DNA of 64,000 nucleotides from assembly GCA_964639245.1 (NCBI GenBank), contig CAZXCU010000001.1:992001-1056000 (forward strand), in the 5' to 3' direction. This stretch comes from SB15 sp964639245 (GTDB taxonomy: Bacteria; Chloroflexota; Anaerolineae; Aggregatilineales; J027). Both the position numbers and the translations under genes were made by a program. Under the pieces are notes generated by a model, which was not told where the DNA came from, did not search any database, and saw only the letters and a list, made by a program, of their open reading frames with translations. Shown piece by piece: positions 57,934 through 64,000 of the stretch. The first letter of the stretch is position 1; each line of letters starts with the position of its first letter.

Positions 57934-59871
57934 TTAAAAGGGTGGACGATGTGCCGAGATAAATTGAATCGGGTCAACATAGTGTTTGACGACATCCTGA
58001 CGGCGCGAACCGGGCCAGTTCGTTGGCTGCGATTCGAGCATTCCCGTTAGAGAAATATCAAAATGCAGATGGTGGGCTTGTGTGCCATGATTCCAGATGG
58101 TGCCTACCTTGTCACCGCGTTTGACACGATCCCCTTTTTTGGGAATGAGGTCTTTCATGTGGGCGTAGCGCGAATAGGCCACAATTATCTGACCATCAGG
58201 AGTGCGGTAGGGGTCATGTTTGATGACGATGAGCGTGCCAAAACCGGACGGACTGCCATCCCGGTTAAAGGCTTGACCGGAATAGGTGATGGTGCCATCG
58301 GCAATCGCATAGGCAGGTGCGCCCCTGTCTTTGTCGCCCCCCATATTAAAATCTGCGCCCGTGTGATAGCCCAAGCTGTACAAGTTAAGGAAGGGGTTGG
58401 CATCGTACCAGCCACCCGGAGGAACTTTACTGGTGCGGCGTTCTTCCGGCGTTCCTACCGGCGAATCAAAGCCGTCGCAGAAACCGGGTTCAATGCCGCC
58501 TGTCCGTTCAATTTTGCGCCATCGGATGGCACCGAAAGCGACCTGCGGATTGTCGGTGGTGTCGCCTTTGAGCAGGTTGTTCAGCGAAACCATGCCGCTA
58601 AACTGTTGCCCGCCGTCTAATTGGAAAATTCCCAATCGGGCATATTCATCGGAATAGGCATTTTGATTCAATTCGACCACCACGGTGGAATCTTGCCCGA
58701 CGACCCCGGTAATGTGATATCGCGCACGGCGAGTCGTGGCGTTAATGCCGGGAATGAAGGCTTCGATCAGATATTCGCCTGTTTTGGTGATGCGCGGTAC
58801 CCATTGGGCATAGGCGGAACTGCGGGTTAAATCGCCTTTGACCCATGTAAATTTCATGCCGTTGCGTTCAAAACTGACCAATTCCGCGCCGGTATTTTCA
58901 TAAGCACCCTGAAAATAGCCCGCCTCCCCCACGCCAATAGTGGCAATCCCATCATCATCCGTGGTATCGGCGACCATCACCACTGCTTCGACATTGCCTT
59001 GATTATCAGTGACGGGAACGGCGGTGGTAATCTGGACTTGGGCTTGTGAAACGGTGGCAATCGGTTTGTTATACGGATACGCGGCGATGGTATCCCACAG
59101 ATGGCGTTTTTCCAGCGCATTTTGCCACGACCAGAAATTGACCGCCGCAAAATTCATTGCCATCGCTTGATTCAAAAACATATTTAGTTGGTCGGTGCGG
59201 GCTTCCCAGTAAAATTTTTCACCATTGATATTCTGGTCGCCTGCAAACGCTGAACCGGAGGGAAAAACGGCTTTGGTGGGGAAACGGGTCTGATAATCCT
59301 GAAAAGTTTCCTGCAATTGGCGTACCGGGTCGCCGCCGTCTTTGGCAATCCAATACACCTGCGGGATGGCAAACTGGCAGTATTCCATGAACGCATCAAA
59401 AGGAAACTCGGGGTTGCTGCGGATGCTGCCACTGCTGCTGAGGGCGAACAAGGCATTGGCAATGCCTAGATTTTTGGCCTCTGTGACGAGGGTTTGCATG
59501 AAACGGGTCGCTGCTGCCCCGCTCCATTTGCGTCCCGGCAAATTGACGCTGCTCACACACAAGCCGTTAATCCCTAGCTCTTTAGCGCGTGCAGCAAATT
59601 TCTGGGCTTGGGGTTCGGGTTCCGGTTTTCCGCCGTAGATAAATGTCCACCCCCACACTTGAATACCCGCTGCACCCAGCGCTTGAATCCCTTCGCGGGT
59701 GAGGCGCTCTTTGACTCCACTGGGATCATCAAGCGGATAATTTGCGTCCCCATCGGCAATTTTGATTAAAACATGCCCCAAGCCTGCCCGAGTCGCTAGC
59801 TGCGTGAGGGTGGCTGCATCGGGCGCACATTTTTCAATCTGCCAGATAAAATACCCTTTCCCATTGAGCAT
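57934..59871 (-). CDS. M23 peptidase fused to GH-like and golvesin-like domains
   Basis: A 645-residue three-part protein. The first about 280 residues resemble a TIM-barrel glycoside-hydrolase-like domain (KGYFIWQIEKC, IQVWGWTFIYGG, CVSSVNLPGR). A middle region (about 290-460) looks like a golvesin/Xly-type sandwich (IATIGVGEAGYFQGAY, KTGEYLIEAFIPGINATT). The C-terminal M23 LytM domain has GYHTGADFNMG and the His601/His603 motif HHLHFDIS, a peptidoglycan endopeptidase. The ATG at 59871 with GGAGA is preferred. No signal peptide is visible, so export must use another route or the protein acts after lysis. It is the leftward gene preceding TIR in the same direction. Confidence 0.8.
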   Translation of the reverse strand: MLNGKGYFIWQIEKCAPDAATLTQLATRAGLGHVLIKIADGDANYPLDDPSGVKERLTREGIQALGAAGIQVWGWTFIYGGKPEPEPQAQKFAARAKELGINGLCVSSVNLPGRKWSGAAATRFMQTLVTEAKNLGIANALFALSSSGSIRSNPEFPFDAFMEYCQFAIPQVYWIAKDGGDPVRQLQETFQDYQTRFPTKAVFPSGSAFAGDQNINGEKFYWEARTDQLNMFLNQAMAMNFAAVNFWSWQNALEKRHLWDTIAAYPYNKPIATVSQAQVQITTAVPVTDNQGNVEAVVMVADTTDDDGIATIGVGEAGYFQGAYENTGAELVSFERNGMKFTWVKGDLTRSSAYAQWVPRITKTGEYLIEAFIPGINATTRRARYHITGVVGQDSTVVVELNQNAYSDEYARLGIFQLDGGQQFSGMVSLNNLLKGDTTDNPQVAFGAIRWRKIERTGGIEPGFCDGFDSPVGTPEERRTSKVPPGGWYDANPFLNLYSLGYHTGADFNMGGDKDRGAPAYAIADGTITYSGQAFNRDGSPSGFGTLIVIKHDPYRTPDGQIIVAYSRYAHMKDLIPKKGDRVKRGDKVGTIWNHGTQAHHLHFDISLTGMLESQPTNWPGSRRQDVVKHYVDPIQFISAHRPPF

Positions 59872-60061
59872 TATGAAATTCTCCAAATAACAGTTTCTTC
59901 TATTCAACCCTGAAAATGAATTTTTGGCAAACTATTACAATTTGACACGCCTGAGTGTGGCTATGATAATGGGTGAGTTTCGTAACCTGAAACAGCGAGT
60001 CAATACCCTATAGCAACCGCTCAAAATTCGTTATCATCAGGTCTGGACAAGGAGTTGATGC

Positions 60062-61465
60062 GTGAGTCAATTAGGGACAGAAACGAATCCGCTACGTGTA
60101 GCGATTATTGGTGCGGGGCCAGCCGGATTTTATGCCGCTGACCATTTGTTAAGTCAAAAAGATGTTGTGGTACAGGTGGATATGTTTGACCGTCTGCCTA
60201 CGCCTTTTGGGTTGGTACGCGGGGGGGTTGCTCCCGACCATCAAAAAATTAAATCGGTGACAAAAGTGTATGACCGTATTGCCGCCCAGCCCAATTTTCG
60301 TTTTTATGGTTATGTTGAATTGGGGCGGGACATCACCGTTGACGACCTAAAGCGGTTTTATCATCAGCTTGTTTACACAGTGGGCGCACAAACCGATAAA
60401 AAACTGGGTATCCCCGGCGAAGATTTCCCCAATCATCATCCAGCAACCGAATTTGTGGCGTGGTATAACGGGCATCCCGATTACCGCGATTTGAAATTTG
60501 ACCTGTCTCAAGAAAAAGTTGCTGTTATCGGGGTGGGGAATGTGGCGGTGGACGTGGCGCGGATTCTCTCGCGTAGTGTGGATGAACTCGCCAAAACCGA
60601 TATTGCCGATTATGCGTTAGAAGCCTTAAGCCAGAGCAAGGTCAAAGAAGTGTATCTGGTGGGGCGACGTGGCCCGGTGCAGGCAGCTTTCACCACCCCC
60701 GAAATCAAGGAATTGGGCGAAATGGAAGATGCCGACTGCATGGTTCCACTTGCCGAAGCCACGCTTGACCCCCTCAGCCAAGCCGCGCTCGCCCAATCAA
60801 CCGACAGGGCGTTACACCGCAAAGTCGAATTGATTCAGGAATATGCCCACCGCAGCCGCACAAATAAAAAACGGGTGCTGGTGATTCGCTTTTTGGTCTC
60901 GCCGTTGGAGGTGTTGGGCAGTTCCGAACAAGGCGTGACAGGGCTGAAATTGGTCAAAAATGAATTGTATGCAACGGATGCCGGGACACTCCTCCCGCGT
61001 GCAACCCAAGAAACGGAAGAATTGGCATGTGGCCTGCTGTTCCGTTCGATTGGTTACAAAGGGCTGCCCCTCCCGGGTGTTCCCTTCCATGAAAAATGGG
61101 GAACGATTCCGAATATTCAGGGGCGCGTCACGCAAAGTATGGATTCGCAAGAAACCCGCATCGGTCAGTATACCGCCGGGTGGATTAAACGTGGCCCAAG
61201 CGGGGTGATTGGCACAAACAAACCGGATGCTGTCGAAACGGTCAATATGATGCTGGAAGATATGCGGAGTGGGCGCACCATTGCCCCCGAAACGCCAGAC
61301 CGTGAAGCGGCTGCCAACTTTATCCGCGAAAAGCAACCGAAATTTTTCTCCTATGAAGATTGGTTGGCGTTGGATGCGCTCGAAGTTAAAAATGGCGAAA
61401 CGATAGGCCGTCCCCGCCTCAAATTCACCCAGATTGAGGATATGCTCTCCGCCGCTAGCAAGTAA
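60062..61465 (+). CDS. Ferredoxin/adrenodoxin-type NADP+ reductase
   Basis: A 467-residue flavoprotein. The FAD-binding GAGPAGFYAADHLL motif at about residue 18 is followed by PTPFGLVRGGVAPDHQ, the fingerprint of adrenodoxin-reductase-like/FprA enzymes. A second dinucleotide motif GVGNVAVDVARIL (about 160-172) binds NADPH, and the C-terminus has WIKRGPSGVIGTNKPDA. It transfers electrons between NADPH and ferredoxin-like proteins. The start is GTG 60062 with AAGGAG 7 nt upstream. The Rieske protein at 22592 is not adjacent, so the partner is unknown. Confidence 0.92.
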   Translation: MSQLGTETNPLRVAIIGAGPAGFYAADHLLSQKDVVVQVDMFDRLPTPFGLVRGGVAPDHQKIKSVTKVYDRIAAQPNFRFYGYVELGRDITVDDLKRFYHQLVYTVGAQTDKKLGIPGEDFPNHHPATEFVAWYNGHPDYRDLKFDLSQEKVAVIGVGNVAVDVARILSRSVDELAKTDIADYALEALSQSKVKEVYLVGRRGPVQAAFTTPEIKELGEMEDADCMVPLAEATLDPLSQAALAQSTDRALHRKVELIQEYAHRSRTNKKRVLVIRFLVSPLEVLGSSEQGVTGLKLVKNELYATDAGTLLPRATQETEELACGLLFRSIGYKGLPLPGVPFHEKWGTIPNIQGRVTQSMDSQETRIGQYTAGWIKRGPSGVIGTNKPDAVETVNMMLEDMRSGRTIAPETPDREAAANFIREKQPKFFSYEDWLALDALEVKNGETIGRPRLKFTQIEDMLSAASK

Positions 61466-61471
61466 ATCGCA

Positions 61472-61494
61472 GGGGCGCGGTCTATGACCCGCCC
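61472..61494. repeat. GC-rich palindrome after the reductase gene
   Basis: GGGGCGCGGTC and GACCCGCCC pair imperfectly around TAT. Similar to the other palindromic elements; it may also end the transcript, but no U tract is present. Confidence 0.45.
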
Positions 61495-61545
61495 TTCATT
61501 CCTGACCGCAAACCTGACAAAACCACCGCTTCCCTGATAATCACT

Positions 61546-61573
61546 TTGCTAATTATCGTTATAGCGTTATTAT
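61546..61573 (+). promoter_or_regulatory. Promoter of the 61599 gene
   Basis: TTGCTA (61546-61551), 16-nt spacer, TATTAT (61568-61573). A hairpin CCCTG (61575-61579)/CAGGG (61588-61592) follows and covers the AGGGA ribosome site. Confidence 0.5.
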
Positions 61574-61598
61574 CCCCTGCAAAAATACAGGGAAAATC

Positions 61599-62816
61599 AT
61601 GTTTTACCGCGTTTGTTTTCTATTTCTGCTGCTGCTGGCTATCAATATTCAAAAGAGTGCTGCTCAATGCGGGGACGGCGGGGCAGGCAATGATGTTCTG
61701 AATTGTACAGGCACAGAAACGACAACAGTTTCCACAGGGACAGGCAACGATATAGTCAATTTAAATGGGCAAGATATTATTGTTTTCAATGTACCAAATG
61801 CAACGCCGGGTGTGGATGCCGGGGGGAATGTTACCGTTAATGGCCCTGGCACGATTAGCACCACCGGGTTTAACGATGATGGCATTTCCGCACAGGGTGA
61901 CGTGGTGAGTAGCGCTACGATTACTACCACCGGACAGAACGCGGATGGCATTGTGACGTTTGGTGGCGCAGTCAACAATGGCAGCATCAGCACCAATAAT
62001 AGCGTGAGCATTGGCATCATTGCCCACGGACATGTTGAAAATAACGGCAGCATCTTGACGCAGGGGCCGGGCAGCGCAGGCATTTTGGCCTTCAGCACGG
62101 CTGAAAATAACGGAACGATTGTTACCACGAATGTTGGTTCAGCCGGCATAGCCGCCACAGGAGATGTCGAAAATACAGGCACAATCTCTGCGACTTCTTA
62201 TGCCATCGCCGGTTCAAACAATGCCCAGACGATCACTGTTTCTGAGGGTACGCTGACGGGCGGCTGGGGTGCAATTGAGGCTAGTGGGGGTAATGATTCG
62301 GTCATCATCACCGTGGAAGAAGTCACCATTAACGGCATGGTCAATGGGGGTGCTGGCACAGACCAACTCATTTTTCAAGGCGCGACCACCGATGCAGTGG
62401 GTTGGAATGCAGTAGAAGCGCTGGTCGGCTGTAACCCCTGTGCCGGTACTGTGACCATTGATGGCAAATCCTATCTATTTCAGAATTTTGAACAACTTCT
62501 GAACCACATTTTGCTGATAGCTTTGCCACAGAGCGTGATTGCAGTGGAATTTGGCAGCGCCGTTCAATATCCCATGTTGTTGTGCGATGATGGTGTGGTG
62601 AAAGTATTTGCAACCGAAACCCATTTAGAAATCTATGGCGGGTTTGCCAGTGAGAATCCGAACGGATTTTTAATCGCGGCAATTGCGTCAGGGGAAATTC
62701 AAGCAGGCACCCAGTTTCAAAACAACTGGTCGGGACTCCTGCTAGACAATGGTTATATTCGTGTGATGAATGGCAGCGGTACGGTGGTCAGTGAAGTTTG
62801 CCGCTACAGAAATTAG
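61599..62816 (+). CDS. Secreted Gly/Asn/Thr-rich repeat protein
   Basis: A 405-residue exported protein. The signal peptide is MFYRVCFLFLLLLAINIQKSAAQ. Residues about 25-220 are low-complexity beta-solenoid-like repeats of roughly 20 residues: GGNVTVNGPGTISTTG, SATITTTGQNADGIVTFGG, VENNGSILTQGPGSAGILAF, VENTGTISATSYAIAG. The C-terminal about 120 residues are a different domain (EFGSAVQYPMLLCDDGVVKVFATETHLE). Function unknown; an adhesin-like or surface protein is likely. GGNDS/GGAGTD segments recall RTX-like turns but lack the nonapeptide. Confidence 0.72.
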   Translation: MFYRVCFLFLLLLAINIQKSAAQCGDGGAGNDVLNCTGTETTTVSTGTGNDIVNLNGQDIIVFNVPNATPGVDAGGNVTVNGPGTISTTGFNDDGISAQGDVVSSATITTTGQNADGIVTFGGAVNNGSISTNNSVSIGIIAHGHVENNGSILTQGPGSAGILAFSTAENNGTIVTTNVGSAGIAATGDVENTGTISATSYAIAGSNNAQTITVSEGTLTGGWGAIEASGGNDSVIITVEEVTINGMVNGGAGTDQLIFQGATTDAVGWNAVEALVGCNPCAGTVTIDGKSYLFQNFEQLLNHILLIALPQSVIAVEFGSAVQYPMLLCDDGVVKVFATETHLEIYGGFASENPNGFLIAAIASGEIQAGTQFQNNWSGLLLDNGYIRVMNGSGTVVSEVCRYRN

Positions 62817-63710
62817 TTAGACTGCCGCCAGCATCAAGGCTAAATCGGCATGGTGGAAAATGCTGCGTTCCACCGTGCTGGTGTTTTTATTCCATTTGAC
62901 CATGCGAACTTCGCCCCGGTCAATTTCAATCCCTGTAATTCCTTCGTGGCTGAGGCAACTGCCACTGTTCAAATAACACGGCGTGATGCGCGGGGAGGGG
63001 TCTACGGCGGTATCCGGGTAGAACATGGGGCGGTGGGTGTGTCCGGCAATCAGCAGCCGGTGGTGCGCTTTGGCCCAGCTATATAAATGTTTTTCGCGTC
63101 GTCGCCACGCGGTATTCATGGTAATCCCGATGCGTCGTTCCAAATCAAATGCCCATTGAATGGGCTGCCACAGGTAACGCACCACCCATTCACTGAATCC
63201 GGCGGTGGTATCGCCGTTGGGGTCGCCCTGATGCCCGTGGGTGATGACGATTTTATCCCCCAGAATCACGGCAGGGTGAACATTGACCTTGCGTTTGAGT
63301 GCGCCCCACAGATATTTTTTCACGTTGTCAGGCTTCATCCAGTCTGCGTCGTGGTTGCCCCAGATTTTGAGGTAGCGCCGTTCGCCCTGTTTGGCGAATT
63401 CACTTTCCAGACGGTAGACCGAATTTTCATAGGTCTGGACAATATCGTCATAGCGGTTTTTCCAGCCTTCTTCCATATCCCCATTCAGAATCAGGCCGTA
63501 ATCTTCATTCAGGTAGTAGTTTAAAGCATCACAATACAGCGATTCGTTTTGTTTAAATTCGTCAACGGTATCGCGGTAGTCCCCCTTGTGAGCATCGCTA
63601 AAAATAACAAAGCGTTCATTTTTGAGTTGATAATCGGAGATGCGGTAAGCATTGCGGCTGTATTCATCCAGTTTTTTAAACGTATGGCGCTGTTCCATCT
63701 GAGAAAGCAT
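62817..63710 (-). CDS. Calcineurin-like metallophosphoesterase
   Basis: A 297-residue enzyme with all metal-binding signatures: VIFSDAHKGDY (D-x-H), LNGDMEEGW (GD), WGNHDADWM (GNHD), ITHGHQGD and IAGHTHRPMF (GH-x-H). The inserted SEWVVRYLWQPIQWAFDLERRIGI helix is amphipathic and could touch a membrane. The substrate is unknown; relatives include UDP-2,3-diacylglucosamine hydrolases. The ATG at 63710 is used; a later Met at 63698 is possible. It abuts the end of the secreted repeat gene tail to tail. Confidence 0.87.
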   Translation of the reverse strand: MLSQMEQRHTFKKLDEYSRNAYRISDYQLKNERFVIFSDAHKGDYRDTVDEFKQNESLYCDALNYYLNEDYGLILNGDMEEGWKNRYDDIVQTYENSVYRLESEFAKQGERRYLKIWGNHDADWMKPDNVKKYLWGALKRKVNVHPAVILGDKIVITHGHQGDPNGDTTAGFSEWVVRYLWQPIQWAFDLERRIGITMNTAWRRREKHLYSWAKAHHRLLIAGHTHRPMFYPDTAVDPSPRITPCYLNSGSCLSHEGITGIEIDRGEVRMVKWNKNTSTVERSIFHHADLALMLAAV

Positions 63711-63934
63711 ATCGAATCATCTCGTTTCTCTGGCAAAACCCGTCTAAGCATACGCGCAGGTGTTTAAGAGACAACTTGCAAACGGTAAAACTTTGCTAAT
63801 CGAAGGGTTAAACTTCTTTACTTGTAAGACAACCCGCCTTTAATATCAACCCGATGGCAACAAAATTCATACAAAATTACGACATGTGGTTAAGAACATT
63901 TGTGCTAATATGGAGGCATTGGGAGGAAAAATCT

Positions 63935-64000
63935 ATGGACGCAGTATTTTTTGAATCACAAACTGAATTTCGCGCATGGCTAACCGATAATTACAACAAC
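63935..64000 (+). CDS. YdeI/OmdA-like protein, partial N-terminus
   Basis: Only 22 codons are inside the window (MDAVFFESQTEFRAWLTDNYNN). GGGAGG (63921-63926) is well placed before the ATG. The start FESQTEFRAWL matches the opening of YdeI/OmdA-like proteins (bacteriocin-protection and stress proteins). The assignment rests on this short stretch only. Confidence 0.6.
   Translation, partial: MDAVFFESQTEFRAWLTDNYNN

Noticed and set aside
1..64000. CRISPR arrays, tRNA, rRNA and complete insertion sequences
   Set aside because: No evenly spaced repeats, tRNA TPsiC-like cores, rRNA segments or transposase frames were seen by reading; a dedicated scan could still find a degenerate one.

Overview
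This window is chromosomal DNA of moderate GC with dense, mostly short operons on both strands. I infer a Chloroflexota (Anaerolineae-like) bacterium. The basis is gene style: PD40/WD40 proteins, DinB proteins, GT39 membrane enzymes, Ser/Thr kinase-AAA-TPR proteins, TOMM/NHLM genes and many GC-rich palindromes. No rRNA, tRNA or ribosomal protein gene is visible to confirm this, so the assignment is tentative.

Layout. 1-8.8 kb: a cut-off sugar dehydrogenase, two small tail-to-tail STAS-like proteins, a phosphomannomutase, an orphan DNA methyltransferase with a GT39 membrane protein, a DUF6174-like protein, a DinB protein and a zinc-ribbon/HEAT protein. 8.9-21.2 kb: two sensor kinases, two divergent 141-residue response regulators, an ornithine-cyclodeaminase relative, a tandem paralog pair, an AT-rich WD40 protein, an RsmF-like RNA methyltransferase, a GNAT enzyme and a GT39-PA14 fusion. 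21.3-24.2 kb: a structured palindromic element, an orphan sugar-binding protein, a Rieske protein divergent from a MarR regulator, and a DinB/ClbS-like protein.

24.2-37.5 kb is the most interesting region: a complete RiPP system. A leftward operon encodes a cyclic-nucleotide-binding protein, an HlyD-type fusion protein, an NHLM ABC transporter with a C39 leader peptidase, and a second NHLM ABC transporter. The rightward genes are a fused E1-like/YcaO cyclodehydratase, a SagB-type FMN dehydrogenase, and two near-identical 95-residue Nif11-leader precursors whose cores hold nine Cys, one Ser and two Thr. Both precursor promoters carry the same pair of ATCCCAAAAA boxes, exactly 20 nt apart and 1 nt upstream of the -35. 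Two HExxH proteins follow, one soluble and one membrane-bound. The predicted product is an exported polythiazole/thiazoline peptide.

37.6-45.7 kb: a GH3 beta-glucosidase behind tandem CebR/LacI-like operators, a GlcD-GlcF fusion oxidoreductase carrying an in-frame palindromic repeat, a 26-residue CPHCG protein, a NagZ-like GH3 enzyme and a PPC-domain protein. 46-64 kb: an AT-rich TIR-like/NDT-like candidate defence protein, a PD40 protein, the agmatine-to-putrescine enzymes (AguB and AguA, separated by a VapBC module), a Clp ATPase with a degenerate first ATPase domain, a kinase-AAA-TPR protein tail-to-tail with a TIR protein, an M23 peptidase fusion, a ferredoxin-NADP reductase, a secreted repeat protein, a metallophosphoesterase and the start of a YdeI-like gene.
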